From: Streptomyces blattellae
Lineage (GTDB): Bacteria; Actinomycetota; Actinomycetes; Streptomycetales; Streptomycetaceae
NCBI RefSeq assembly: GCF_009709555.1
Contig: NZ_WJBG01000218.1
Location: 1-64,000 of the forward strand
Direction: 5' to 3'
DNA length: 64,000 nucleotides
The notes under the pieces are model-generated. The model made no database searches and was not told where the DNA came from. It saw nothing but the letters and a program-made list of their open reading frames with translations. Positions 33,151 to 42,145 of the stretch are shown piece after piece (positions within the stretch are counted from its first letter, which is position 1; each line of letters opens with the position of its first letter). A program made the position numbers and the translations under genes.

Positions 33151-34652
33151 GCACCGCCATGAGTACCTCCACCCTCACCAAGTTCCCTCATCTGCGGCAG
33201 GACTTCGCCGCGTCCCTCGTCGTCTTCCTGGTCGCGCTCCCGCTGTGTGTCGGCGTGGCCGTCGCCTCCGGTGTGCCGGCCGAGCTCGGGCTCGTCACCG
33301 GCATCGTGGGCGGCATCGTCACCGGGCTGATGCGCGGCAGCAGCCTTCAGGTGTCCGGCCCGGCCGCCGGTATGACCGTGCTGGTCTTCGAGGCGGTGCG
33401 CGAGTTCGGGCTGCCGGTGCTCGGTGTGCTCGTGCTCGCCACCGGCCTGCTCCAGATGCTGATGGGCGCCCTGAAGCTGGGGCGCTGGTTCAGGGCCATC
33501 TCGATCGCCGTCGTCGAGGGCATGCTGGCCGGTATCGGGCTCGTCCTGATCGCCGGGCAGCTGTACTCGGTCGTGGACGCCGAGGCGCCAGCCTCCGGGC
33601 TCGGGAAGATCGCGGGGCTGCCCGGGGCGTTCACCGACGCCCTGTCGGACACCGGGGCCTTCGCCTCGCTGTGCCTCGGCGCGGGCACGATCGCCGTGCT
33701 GGTGCTGTGGAAGCGGATGCCGCGCCGGGTGCGCACGGTGCCCGGTCCACTGGCCGCGGTGGGCCTGGCGACGCTGGTCGCCGTGGTCTTCGGCCTGCCG
33801 GTGGCCACCGTCGAGGTACAGGGGCTGCTGGGCTCCATCCAGCCGCCGCCCCTCGATGCCTTCGGTGAACTCGCCGATGTCGGCGTGCTCACCACCGTCG
33901 CCGCCTTCACGCTGATCGCGTCCGCCGAGTCGCTGTTCAGTGCGGCGGCGGTGGACCGGCTGCACGACGGTCCGCGCACCGAGTACGACAAGGAGCTGAT
34001 CGCGCAGGGCGCCGGCAACACCGTCTGCGGTGTGCTGGGCGCGCTGCCGATGACCGCCGTGATCGTGCGCAGCGCGGCGAACGTCCAGGCGGGCGCGCGG
34101 ACGAAGGCGTCCAGGGTGCTGCACGGCGTATGGCTGCTGCTGTTCGCCGCCCTGCTGCCGGCCCTCCTCGCCTACATCCCGATCCCGGCCCTCGCAGGCA
34201 TCCTGGTGCACGCCGGCGCCAAGCTCATCCCGGTCCGGGAGATCGTGTCGCTGTGGCACGAGCATCGCGGCGAGGCGCTGATCCTGATGGTCACGGCGGT
34301 GTCGATCGTCGCGGTCAACATGTTCGAGGGCGTGCTCATCGGCCTCGCGCTGGCCATCGGCAAGACCGCGTGGGAGGCCTCGCACATCAAGCTGGAGGTC
34401 ATAGACAAGGGGGCCGGGCCCGTCCAGGCGTATCTGTCGGGCAATGCGACCTTCCTGCGGCTGCCGAAGATACTCGACAGCCTGGAGGCCCTGCCCCAGG
34501 ACCGTCCCGTCGAGCTGAACCTGTCCGGTCTGCACCACCTGGACCACGCCTGCCGTACGGCGCTGGAGAACTGGGCCGAGCGGCACAGCGCGGTCGGCAC
34601 CGATCCGGTACGGCTCGACGGTGCCGTAGCGGTACCTGAGGCGCGGAGTTAG
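33147..34652 (+). CDS. SulP-family anion transporter with STAS domain, likely bicarbonate
   Basis: This 501-residue membrane protein has about ten to twelve hydrophobic segments and the SulP patterns FLVALPLCVGVAVASG and GSSLQVSGPAAGMTVLVFE near the N terminus. A cytoplasmic STAS-like tail begins near residue 415 (VQAYLSGNATFLRLPKILDS), ending in LSGLHHLDHACRTALENWAE. SulP proteins carry sulfate, bicarbonate or similar anions. Coupling by a 4-base overlap to a carbonic anhydrase points to bicarbonate, which is an inference. A long hairpin at 34671-34711 ends the operon. Confidence 0.9.
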   Translation: MSTAMSTSTLTKFPHLRQDFAASLVVFLVALPLCVGVAVASGVPAELGLVTGIVGGIVTGLMRGSSLQVSGPAAGMTVLVFEAVREFGLPVLGVLVLATGLLQMLMGALKLGRWFRAISIAVVEGMLAGIGLVLIAGQLYSVVDAEAPASGLGKIAGLPGAFTDALSDTGAFASLCLGAGTIAVLVLWKRMPRRVRTVPGPLAAVGLATLVAVVFGLPVATVEVQGLLGSIQPPPLDAFGELADVGVLTTVAAFTLIASAESLFSAAAVDRLHDGPRTEYDKELIAQGAGNTVCGVLGALPMTAVIVRSAANVQAGARTKASRVLHGVWLLLFAALLPALLAYIPIPALAGILVHAGAKLIPVREIVSLWHEHRGEALILMVTAVSIVAVNMFEGVLIGLALAIGKTAWEASHIKLEVIDKGAGPVQAYLSGNATFLRLPKILDSLEALPQDRPVELNLSGLHHLDHACRTALENWAERHSAVGTDPVRLDGAVAVPEARS

Positions 34653-34670
34653 CACCCGCCGACGCCGGCC

Positions 34671-34711
34671 ATGCCCGGCTGAGGCCCCGGCCCGGGGCTT
34701 CAGCCGGGCAT
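34671..34711 (+). terminator. Terminator of the carbonic anhydrase-SulP operon
   Basis: Positions 34671-34690 pair with 34692-34711 over 20 bp with a single G-T wobble, forming a long GC hairpin 19 bases after the SulP stop. Confidence 0.7.
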
Positions 34712-34720
34712 ATCGTCGCC

Positions 34721-34768
34721 CCGTCGCCCCATCTCCCCGTCGCCCCATCTCCCCGTCGCCCCATATCG
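34721..34768. repeat. Three 16-bp tandem repeats
   Basis: Copies begin at 34721, 34737 and 34753 with CCGTCGCCCCAT; the first two are identical and the third differs in its last bases. They lie between the SulP terminator and the slipin promoter region. Confidence 0.8.
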
Positions 34769-34797
34769 TTGCCCTATTCGGGCATATCGTGGAAAGT

Positions 34798-34814
34798 AGT
34801 ATGAATCTCATACT
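34798..34814. promoter_or_regulatory. Palindrome upstream of the slipin gene
   Basis: AGTATGA at 34798-34804 and TCATACT at 34808-34814 form a perfect inverted repeat around three bases. It lies 35 bases before the slipin start in a locally AT-rich stretch and looks like a dimeric-regulator operator. Confidence 0.45.
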
Positions 34815-34848
34815 TTCTATGCAGGGCGGCTGAACAGGGGTCGTCATC

Positions 34849-35904
34849 ATGCTTGAGGAGTTGCTGGCCGCGGTCATCGCCGCCGGGGCGGCCGGGGCCA
34901 TCTACATCGCCGCCGCCGCGCGCGTCGTCAAGCAGTACGAGCGCGGAGTGGTCTTCCGGCTCGGGCGGCTGCGCGGCGACGTGCGCCTGCCAGGGCTCGC
35001 CCTGATCGTCCCCGGCATCGACCGGCTGCACAGGGTCAACCTGCAGATCGTGACGATGCCGATCCCGGCCCAGGAGGGCATCACCCGGGACAACGTCACG
35101 GTGCGGGTGGACGCGGTCGTGTACTTCAAGGTCGTCGACGCCGCCGCGGCGGTCGTCAACGTCGAGGACTACAAGTTCGCGGTCTCCCAGATGGCCCAGA
35201 CCTCGCTGCGGTCGATCATCGGCAAGAGCGACCTCGACGATCTGCTGTCCAACCGGGAGAAGCTCAACCAGGGCCTGGAGCTGATGATCGACAGCCCCGC
35301 CGTCGGCTGGGGCGTGCAGATCGACCGCGTGGAGATCAAGGACGTGTCCCTGCCGGACACCATGAAGCGCTCGATGGCCCGGCAGGCGGAGGCCGACCGG
35401 GAGCGCCGGGCCCGGATCATCAACGCCGACGCCGAGCTCCAGGCCTCCAAGAAACTCGCCGAGGCCGCGCAGCAGATGGCCGACACACCCTCCGCGCTCC
35501 AGTTGCGGCTGCTCCAGACGGTGATGGCGGTGGCGGCGGAGAAGAACTCCACGCTGGTGCTGCCCATCCCGGTGGAGCTGTTGCGGTTCCTGGAGAAGGG
35601 GGCGGAGACCCACCCGGAACACCTCGACCGCCCGGCGCCCGACACCTCCGGCCGACGCCCACCGGACCACGCCGGTCGGACTCCTCCCGTCTCCGCCGGC
35701 CAGATGCCCCCAGACCACGCCGGTCAGATCCCTCCCCGCCCGGCTGACCAACTCCTTCCCGACGATCTCGGCCAGCTCCCGCCCGACCAGCCCGACCAGC
35801 TTCCGCCCGACCAGCCGGACCAGCTCCCGCCCGACCAGCCGGACCAGCTCCCGCCCGCCCCCTCCAGCCGGCGGTCCGCCCCCGACCGCTCGCTGGAGCA
35901 GTGA
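34849..35904 (+). CDS. Slipin (SPFH/band 7 membrane protein) with repetitive tail
   Basis: The protein of 351 residues begins with a membrane segment (LAAVIAAGAAGAIYIAAAARV) followed by the SPFH core: YERGVVFRLGRLRG, VPGIDRLHRVNLQIVTMPIP and TVRVDAVVYFKV. Slipins form membrane scaffolds. After the coiled-coil ASKKLAEAAQQMADTPSAL, the last 85 residues are a Pro/Asp/Gln-rich tail ending in three copies of LPPDQPDQ. Such a tail is not part of the family. The ATG is preceded by AGGGGT-like sequence. It appears to be a single-gene unit with its own operator-like palindrome. Confidence 0.88.
   Translation: MLEELLAAVIAAGAAGAIYIAAAARVVKQYERGVVFRLGRLRGDVRLPGLALIVPGIDRLHRVNLQIVTMPIPAQEGITRDNVTVRVDAVVYFKVVDAAAAVVNVEDYKFAVSQMAQTSLRSIIGKSDLDDLLSNREKLNQGLELMIDSPAVGWGVQIDRVEIKDVSLPDTMKRSMARQAEADRERRARIINADAELQASKKLAEAAQQMADTPSALQLRLLQTVMAVAAEKNSTLVLPIPVELLRFLEKGAETHPEHLDRPAPDTSGRRPPDHAGRTPPVSAGQMPPDHAGQIPPRPADQLLPDDLGQLPPDQPDQLPPDQPDQLPPDQPDQLPPAPSSRRSAPDRSLEQ
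35776..35847 (+). repeat. Three 24-bp coding repeats in the slipin tail
   Basis: Units at 35776-35799, 35800-35823 and 35824-35847 encode LPPDQPDQ each. More diverged proline-rich copies precede them. Confidence 0.88.
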
Positions 35905-35993
35905 AACGCTCTACGCGCGTGGTTCACGCGGCCGCGACCAGATGGTAGACACGGCGGCGTCACAGTCCTGTCCGCCAGCAGGAAGGTTGCCCC

Positions 35994-37376
35994 ATGCCCG
36001 AGTACGGCCGTACGACACGCCGTCAGATGCTCGCCCGCACCGGCGCGTCGGTCGCCTCCGTCGCCTCCATCGCCTTCGCCGGTGATCTCACGGAACTCTT
36101 CGCGGGTACCGCCCCCGCGCAAGCGGACCTGGGCCACACCGGTTACGGCCCGCTCGTCCCGGACCCGAAGGGCCTGCTCGATCTGCCGAAGGGCTTCCGC
36201 TACCGGGTCCTCTCCCGCGAGGGCGACCCGCTGCGCTCCGGCGAGGGCCGGGTGCCGTCCCGCCCGGACGGCATGGCCGCCTTCGCGGGCCGGCACGGTC
36301 GCGTCCATCTGGTCCGCAACCACGAGAACAGGGCCAACGCCGAGATCTCCGTCCCGACGGTCCAAGGCCTCACCTACGATCCCGCGGGCAAGGGCGGCTG
36401 TACGGCCCTGACGCTGGACAGCGGCGGCCGGGTCCTGGCCGAACGGGTCGCGATCGCCGGTACGGCCGTCAACTGCGCGGGTGGCCCCACTCCTTGGGGC
36501 ACCTGGCTGACCTGCGAGGAGACCGAGGACCGGGCAAGCTCCGGCGGCTATGCCAAGGACCACGGCTTCGTCTTCGAGGTCGACCCGGCAGAACCACACC
36601 GCAGCGGGGCCGTACCGCTCACCGCGATGGGCCGCTTCCAGCACGAGGCGGTCGCCGTCGACCCCCGTCGCGGCATCGTCTACGAGACCGAGGACGCCTT
36701 CGAGCGGCCCTTCGGCCTCTTCTACCGCTTCCTGCCCGACCGGCCGCTCGGCGGCCCCGGTTCGCTCCGCGCCGGCGGCCGTCTCCAGGCGATGCGCGTG
36801 CCCGGCGTACCCGACCTCTCCTCGGTCCGGGAGACCGGCGCCCGCTTCGACGGCGTCGAGTGGGCCGACGTACCGGACCCGCTCGCGGCCGGAACCCCCC
36901 TCCGCCTCCAGGACTTCGGCCCGCGGGGCATCACGCACGCGCAGAAGCTGGAGGGCTGCTACTGGGGCGGGCGGTCCGTGTACTTCGTGTCGTCGTACGC
37001 ACGCACCGCCGAGGGCTCGGCGGCCGACCACTACGGGCAGGTCTGGCGGTACGACCCGTCGGCACGCAGTCTCACCCTGGTGGTCGCCTTCGGCCCGGAC
37101 ACGGACGTCCAGTTGCCCGGCGAGTCACCGGACAACATCTGCCTCGCACCGAGCGGCGGGCTCATGGTGTGCGAGGACGGCAGCGGCGCCCAGCACGTCT
37201 TCGGCGTCACGCGGCAGGGGGAGGTGTACGCGATGGCCCGCAACCGCCAGAACATCGGCACCGCCGAGGAGCCGGAGTGGGGCGAGTTCGCGGGCGTCAC
37301 CTTCTCGCCCGACGGCGGGACGATGTACGTCAACTGCTACACGCCCGGCACGACGTTCGCGGTGACGCGGAGCTGA
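35994..37376 (+). CDS. Tat-exported PhoX-like (DUF839) protein
   Basis: The 460-residue protein starts with a Tat-type leader (TTRRQMLARTGASVASVAS) ending near AQA. The mature part is the DUF839/PhoX beta-propeller with HLVRNHENR, GGCTALTL, GGPTPWGTWLTCEETED and SPDGGTMYVNCYTPG. PhoX enzymes are calcium/iron alkaline phosphatases, and several of these segments match their metal-binding regions. Whether it is an active phosphatase cannot be decided. A single GGTTCACGCGG-like element lies at about 35923, but not a convincing double PHO box. The ATG has AGGAAGG upstream. Confidence 0.88.
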   Translation: MPEYGRTTRRQMLARTGASVASVASIAFAGDLTELFAGTAPAQADLGHTGYGPLVPDPKGLLDLPKGFRYRVLSREGDPLRSGEGRVPSRPDGMAAFAGRHGRVHLVRNHENRANAEISVPTVQGLTYDPAGKGGCTALTLDSGGRVLAERVAIAGTAVNCAGGPTPWGTWLTCEETEDRASSGGYAKDHGFVFEVDPAEPHRSGAVPLTAMGRFQHEAVAVDPRRGIVYETEDAFERPFGLFYRFLPDRPLGGPGSLRAGGRLQAMRVPGVPDLSSVRETGARFDGVEWADVPDPLAAGTPLRLQDFGPRGITHAQKLEGCYWGGRSVYFVSSYARTAEGSAADHYGQVWRYDPSARSLTLVVAFGPDTDVQLPGESPDNICLAPSGGLMVCEDGSGAQHVFGVTRQGEVYAMARNRQNIGTAEEPEWGEFAGVTFSPDGGTMYVNCYTPGTTFAVTRS

Positions 37377-37491
37377 GCCCTTCCGGCCGGAACTGAGTCC
37401 TCCCCGGCGAGCGGGTGAATTCGGCGAGAGACACCTGGAAAGGGCCCGTAAAGGACAAAGGGAACATTCCACACATAGCTACGTTCGTGCG

Positions 37492-38331
37492 GTGATCACA
37501 CTTGTACGAAGAGTAGCCGTCGCCTGCACCCTGTGCGCCGCCCTCGCCTCCTGCGGGCCGGCCGAAGCGCCGCACCATCCACCCGCCCCCGCGAAGCGGA
37601 CCGTCGCCCCGTCACGGCCCCCGACCCTCGCCCCCGGCCCCGCGGGCCTGACCCCCGTCTTCGAGAACGGCCCGCGGACCGGGGACAAGACCGTCGCCCT
37701 CACCTTCGACGCCGACATGACCGCGGACCAGGGGCCGAGGGCGGCGGCCGGGGAGCGGTTCGACAATCCACGGCTCATCGCGACGCTCCGGGCGCTGAAG
37801 GTGCCGGCCACCGTGTTCATGACGGGCCGCTGGGCCGAGGAGTACCCGGTCCAGGCCCGCGCCATCGGCCGGGACCCGCTCTTCGAGGTCGCGAACCACT
37901 CGTACAGCCACTACGCCTTCACCGACGACTGCTACGGCCTGCCGACCGTGTCCGGGGACCGGATGCGGGCGGACGTGGAGCGCGCGTACGCGGCCTTCCG
38001 CAGGGCCGGGGTGCGGGAGCCGATGCCGTACTTCCGCTTCCCCGGCGGCTGTTACGACGGCCGGGCCCTGAAGGCGCTGAGCGCCACCGGCGTCACCGCC
38101 GTGCAGTGGGACGTGGTGGGCGGGGACGCCTTCGCCACCGACGCGGGCGCGGTGGCCCGGCAGGTCCTGGACGGCGTACGGCCGGGCTCGGTGGTCGTGC
38201 TGCACTGCACGACCAGCGCCGCCCCGACGACCGAACGCGCCCTCCGTACGATCGTCCCCGAGCTGCGCCGCAAGGGCTTCCGGTTCGTGAAGGTGTCCGA
38301 GCTGATCGGGGCCGCGGACGGACGGCATTGA
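37492..38331 (+). CDS. Polysaccharide deacetylase (NodB-type) lipoprotein
   Basis: The 279-residue protein has a lipoprotein signal with lipobox LASC (C21) and a Pro-rich linker. The NodB domain shows catalytic and metal residues D73 and D75 in TFDADMT and H136 and H140 in NHSYSH, then RFPGGCYD and the end motif SVVVLHCTTS. It likely removes acetyl groups from peptidoglycan or another surface polymer. The GTG start follows a TACGTT box by six bases, so the transcript is probably leaderless. Confidence 0.9.
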   Translation: MITLVRRVAVACTLCAALASCGPAEAPHHPPAPAKRTVAPSRPPTLAPGPAGLTPVFENGPRTGDKTVALTFDADMTADQGPRAAAGERFDNPRLIATLRALKVPATVFMTGRWAEEYPVQARAIGRDPLFEVANHSYSHYAFTDDCYGLPTVSGDRMRADVERAYAAFRRAGVREPMPYFRFPGGCYDGRALKALSATGVTAVQWDVVGGDAFATDAGAVARQVLDGVRPGSVVVLHCTTSAAPTTERALRTIVPELRRKGFRFVKVSELIGAADGRH

Positions 38332-38371
38332 CCCTCGCACGACGGACAGCTGGCCCTCGTACGCTGGACAT

Positions 38372-38551
38372 ATGAGCGACGACGACTACTGCCTGATCGA
38401 CGCGACCAGGCCGCCCAGGGCCGACGGCCCGCCGTACGCGGAGTGTGTGCTGTGCCGGGAGCCGACGGAGTACCCGGAGTCGTACAAGGGCATCACGCTC
38501 TGCCCGGTCTGCGAGTGGCAGGAGGCCCAGCGCACGGCCTGCTCGGGGTGA
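38372..38551 (+). CDS. 59-residue zinc-ribbon-like protein
   Basis: This short frame starts MSDDDYCLIDATRPP and ends AQRTACSG. It has two CxxC pairs, C25-C28 (CVLC) and C44-C47 (CPVC), spaced by 15 residues as in a zinc ribbon. The ATG is preceded at six bases by TACGCT, a -10-like box, which suggests a leaderless transcript. Codon use is normal for the genome. The function is unknown; DNA, RNA or protein binding are the usual roles of such small zinc proteins. Confidence 0.75.
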   Translation: MSDDDYCLIDATRPPRADGPPYAECVLCREPTEYPESYKGITLCPVCEWQEAQRTACSG

Positions 38552-38731
38552 CCGACGCGCTACAGCCCGGTCCCACATGTGGTGCGGCCCTCCTCTCGCG
38601 CCCGGAGCAGCCGATCTTCCGCCTGGCAGACTGGCGGACGTGACCAGCCCGTCGCCCGGCCGGGATCATGGGTCTACCGTGAGATCCGCGCGCTGGAACG
38701 CGCAACGCCGAGGGTGTGTCCGGGAGTTGTC

Positions 38732-39526
38732 ATGTCAGTCGACCGTCCGCTGATCAACAGCAAAGTGCCGCACTCCGCCCGCATCTGGAACTACTGGCTG
38801 GGCGGCAAGGACTGCTACGAGATCGACCGGCAGGTCGGTGACCAGATGCGTGAACTCAACCCCGAGATCGTCGACATAGCGCGCGCCCAGCGGGGGTTTT
38901 TGAAGCGCGCGGTCACCTATCTGGCCGGGGAGGCCGGTATCCGGCAGTTCCTCGACGTCGGCACCGGCCTGCCCACCTTCGACAACACCCACGAGGTCGC
39001 CCAGGGCATCGCCCCCGAGGCGCGGATCGTGTACGTCGACCACGACCCCGTCGTGCTGACCCATGCCCACGCGCTGCTCACCAGCACGCCCGAAGGCGCC
39101 ACCGACTACATCGACGCCGACCTTCGCGCACCGGAGTCCATCCTGCGGGGCGCCGAGGGCACGCTCGACTTCAGCCGGCCCGTCGCGCTCATGCTGCTCG
39201 GCGTCGTCGCGCACATCCCGGACGACACCGCGCGACCGATCGTGGAACAGCTCAAGGAAGCCCTCCCCGCCGGGAGCCACCTGGTGTTCTGCGACAGCAC
39301 CGAGGTGTTCCACGCGGACGAGATGCGGGCGATGGTCGAGCGCTGGAACGAGGCGAGCGACAACCCGCGGGTCAACCGGACCCCCGAGCAGCTGGCCCGC
39401 TTCTTCGAAGGCTTCGACCTGCTGGAGCCCGGTCTGGTCCCGGTCGCCGAGTGGCGCTCCGGCCCGGCTGGCCCGGACGAGCGGCGAGACGTGGACAGCT
39501 TCGGCGGCGTGGCCGTCAAGCGCTGA
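38732..39526 (+). CDS. SAM-dependent methyltransferase of the PF04672 (Methyltransf_19) family
   Basis: The 264-residue protein belongs to a family greatly expanded in Streptomyces. It shows PHSARIWNYWLGGKDCYEIDR at the N terminus, the SAM loop FLDVGTGLPT, YVDHDPVVLTHAHALL and the conserved LMLLGVVAHIPD. Substrates of the family are largely unknown. The ATG at 38732 has GGGAG about five bases upstream. It stands alone between a zinc-ribbon gene and the MNIO gene. Confidence 0.9.
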   Translation: MSVDRPLINSKVPHSARIWNYWLGGKDCYEIDRQVGDQMRELNPEIVDIARAQRGFLKRAVTYLAGEAGIRQFLDVGTGLPTFDNTHEVAQGIAPEARIVYVDHDPVVLTHAHALLTSTPEGATDYIDADLRAPESILRGAEGTLDFSRPVALMLLGVVAHIPDDTARPIVEQLKEALPAGSHLVFCDSTEVFHADEMRAMVERWNEASDNPRVNRTPEQLARFFEGFDLLEPGLVPVAEWRSGPAGPDERRDVDSFGGVAVKR

Positions 39527-39759
39527 ACGCCGGTCCCGTTCCGCGCCGTTGAACACCGGCCGTCTCCCGCGCGTACCTCCCGACGTCGGCGGCCTCCCGC
39601 CCACGTCCACTGCCTCGCCCGAACCTCAAATGTTGCTCTGAAGGCGCCCGGAGCGCGGTTCGGGTCGGCGTGCCGGGGCCATACCCCGTCACACAGCGGC
39701 GGAACGTCGAAGGAGACGACGCGGCACAGCCAGGTGACACCGGGGCGGAGGAGGGAACG

Positions 39760-41112
39760 ATGGAGCGACTGGGGACGGGCATCGGGTGGCGGCCGGAGAT
39801 CGCGGACGCCGTGGAGCGGATGCCGGGTATCGACTGGGTCGAGGCCGTGGCGGAGAACGTGTGCCCCGGCCATCTCCCCGAGTGGCTGCTGCGGCTGCGT
39901 GAGCGCGGCGTGACCGTGATCCCGCACGGTGTCTCCCTCGGCCTCGGCGGCGCCGACCGCCCCGACGAGATCCGCCTCACGGCACTCGCCGAGCGGGCCG
40001 AGGCGCTGGGCGCCCCGCTGGTCACCGAGCACATCGCGTTCGTCCGGGCGGGCGGCCCGCTCACCGTCTCCCCCCGTCTGGAGGCGGGCCACCTGTTGCC
40101 GGTCCCGCGCACGAGGGATGCCCTCGACGTCCTCTGCGAGCACATCCGTATCGCCCAGGACGCCCTGCCCGTGCCGCTCGCCGTGGAGAACATAGCGGCG
40201 CTCATCGCGTGGCCCGGCGAGGAGATGACCGAGGGCCAGTTCCTGTACGACCTCGCCGACCGCACCGGCGTACGGCTCCTGATCGACGTGGCCAACCTGC
40301 ACACCAACCACGTCAACCGCGCCGAGGACCCGGCCAAGGCCCTCGCCGAACTCCCCCTGGAAGCCATCGCCTACGTCCATGTCGCCGGCGGCTTCCGGCG
40401 CGACGGCGTCTGGCACGACAGCCACGCCCACCCGGTCCCCGACGAGGTCCTGGACATCCTGACCGACCTGGCCTCCCGAGTCGCTCCGCCCGGCGTCCTG
40501 CTGGAGAGAGACGAGAACTTCCCGGAACCGGCTGAGCTGGAACGGGAGTTGGGAGCGATCAGGGGCGCTCTGGAGAAGGGCCGGACCGCACGGGAGTCGC
40601 CGACCGGCCACCCCGCAGCGGCACCGCAGGGCTCCAAGGCACCAGAGCGCCACAGGGCCCCGCAGAACCCGGCCTCCACGCCTCCCACCGACACGACCGC
40701 CGCCCGCCAGCGCCTCGCCCTCGCACAGACGGCACTCCTGTCCGCCCTGGTCGCCGGCACGCCCGTCCCCGAAGGCTTCGACCGGGTCCGGCTCGGCGTA
40801 CAGGCACGGGCCCTGGCCGGAAAGCGAGCGGACGTCGTGGCGAAGGTCGCCCCCGAACTCCCGCACATCCTGGGCCCGTCCTACCGTCCCGCTTTCCTCG
40901 CCTACGCCCAGCGCCACCCGATGACGGGCGGCTACCGCCAGGACGCGCTGGACTTCGCGGGCCACCTGCTGTCCGCGGGCCGCCCAGAGGACGCGACAGC
41001 CCGACGGCACCTCCACGACTGGCACCTGGACCGCTCAGGCCCAACCCCGCGCCCCCACCGCCCCACGACCCGCCTGGCCCGCGCAACCCGCAAGGTACTG
41101 CTACGCCGCTGA
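39760..41112 (+). CDS. MNIO-family (DUF692) enzyme with fused C-terminal partner-like domain
   Basis: Residues 1-265 form the DUF692 barrel of multinuclear non-heme iron oxidative enzymes, with metal-site segments [42 protein letters not shown] and the [11 protein letters not shown] motif. Known members modify cysteine-containing or other ribosomal peptides. A Pro/Ala-rich linker around 270-320 leads to a helical domain ([18 protein letters not shown] to [10 protein letters not shown]) that resembles DUF2063-type MNIO partner domains; that match is tentative. The ATG has GGAGGAGGGAACG upstream. Two membrane-protein genes follow. No precursor peptide is apparent nearby. Confidence 0.85.
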   Translation: MERLGTGIGWRPEIADAVERMPGIDWVEAVAENVCPGHLPEWLLRLRERGVTVIPHGVSLGLGGADRPDEIRLTALAERAEALGAPLVTEHIAFVRAGGPLTVSPRLEAGHLLPVPRTRDALDVLCEHIRIAQDALPVPLAVENIAALIAWPGEEMTEGQFLYDLADRTGVRLLIDVANLHTNHVNRAEDPAKALAELPLEAIAYVHVAGGFRRDGVWHDSHAHPVPDEVLDILTDLASRVAPPGVLLERDENFPEPAELERELGAIRGALEKGRTARESPTGHPAAAPQGSKAPERHRAPQNPASTPPTDTTAARQRLALAQTALLSALVAGTPVPEGFDRVRLGVQARALAGKRADVVAKVAPELPHILGPSYRPAFLAYAQRHPMTGGYRQDALDFAGHLLSAGRPEDATARRHLHDWHLDRSGPTPRPHRPTTRLARATRKVLLRR

Positions 41113-41341
41113 GCACGCCCCCTCCGGGAGACGACACCCACCCCGACCCTCGCCCCCAGAGCCCCACCCTCACCCCCTTTGCCCCTGTACGCCCGCCACG
41201 CACACGCCCCCCACACCCCCCACCACACCCACCCAACCTCAACCATGCCTCCCCACCTCCCAGTTGGCGAAGACCGCGAAGTAATATGCCAACGCCGCAC
41301 CAGAAGCGCACTGACGTGCGGTGCCGCAAGCAGGAGGCACC

Positions 41342-42136
41342 ATGCGACCCCGACCCCCGATCAAAGGCCGAGGCATATTCTCCGGCACCGGCCTGATCAT
41401 CACCGGCCTGGCAGCGACCCTCGCGGCGCTGATCTACCCGATCTGGTCGTACGCCGACCGATCGGGAACCGGGGTGGACGTACTCAACGCCGAGACGGTG
41501 CCGACGAGGTTCGGACCACTGTCGGCGCTGGACCGCGACTTCGTCACGAAGGTCAGGCTCGCGGGCCTGTGGGAGCTGCCCGCGGGCCGGCAGGCCCAGC
41601 AGAAGGGCACCACCCCGGCCGTACGCACGGCGGGACAGCACCTGGTCGAGGGCCACGCCTTCCTGGACGAACGGGTCCGCGACGTCGCCTCCCAGCTGGG
41701 CCTCGCACTGCCCAACGAGCCCACCGACCAGCAGCAGGAGCGGCTCGCCACGCTCAACGCGGCGCAGGGAGTGTCGTACGACCGCGAGTTCGCGAACATC
41801 CTGCGCCGGGCGCACGGCGACGTCTTCACCCTCGTCGCCCAGGTCCGCGCAAGCACCCGCAACTCCCTGGTCCGTGCGCTCGCCGACGACGCGAACACCA
41901 CCGTGCTGGACCACATCACGGTGCTGGAGGCCACGGGCTACGTCGACTTCGACGCCCTGGCCCGCGACATGGCCGCCGCCGGCACTCCCCCGCTCACCCG
42001 CTCCCCGGCCCCGCCCGGTCCCACCACCGACCCTGGCCCGGTCGTCCCGCTGACCCCGCCGTCGTCCCCGTCCCCGACGTACTCGCTGCCGCCACCGGCC
42101 ACCGACCCACCGCCCGGTATTCCCGGCGGTTCCTGA
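41342..42136 (+). CDS. DUF4142 exported protein with proline-rich tail
   Basis: The 264-residue protein has an N-terminal membrane segment (GLIITGLAATLAALIYPIWS), then a four-helix DUF4142 core with LSALDRDFVTKVRLAGLWEL, GQHLVEGHAFLDERVRDVAS and VLDHITVLEATGYVDFDAL. The last 45 residues are Pro/Ser/Thr-rich and probably extend into or across the cell wall. The ATG has CAGGAGG upstream. It follows the MNIO gene by 229 bases and is tightly followed by the TIGR04222-type gene, which suggests joint function. Confidence 0.85.
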   Translation: MRPRPPIKGRGIFSGTGLIITGLAATLAALIYPIWSYADRSGTGVDVLNAETVPTRFGPLSALDRDFVTKVRLAGLWELPAGRQAQQKGTTPAVRTAGQHLVEGHAFLDERVRDVASQLGLALPNEPTDQQQERLATLNAAQGVSYDREFANILRRAHGDVFTLVAQVRASTRNSLVRALADDANTTVLDHITVLEATGYVDFDALARDMAAAGTPPLTRSPAPPGPTTDPGPVVPLTPPSSPSPTYSLPPPATDPPPGIPGGS

Positions 42137-42145
42137 AGGGGCTCC

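Noticed and set aside
35915-35993. PHO box upstream of the PhoX-like gene
   Set aside because: Only one unit resembling GGTTCACGCGG is present. The second 11-bp repeat needed for a PHO box does not match.
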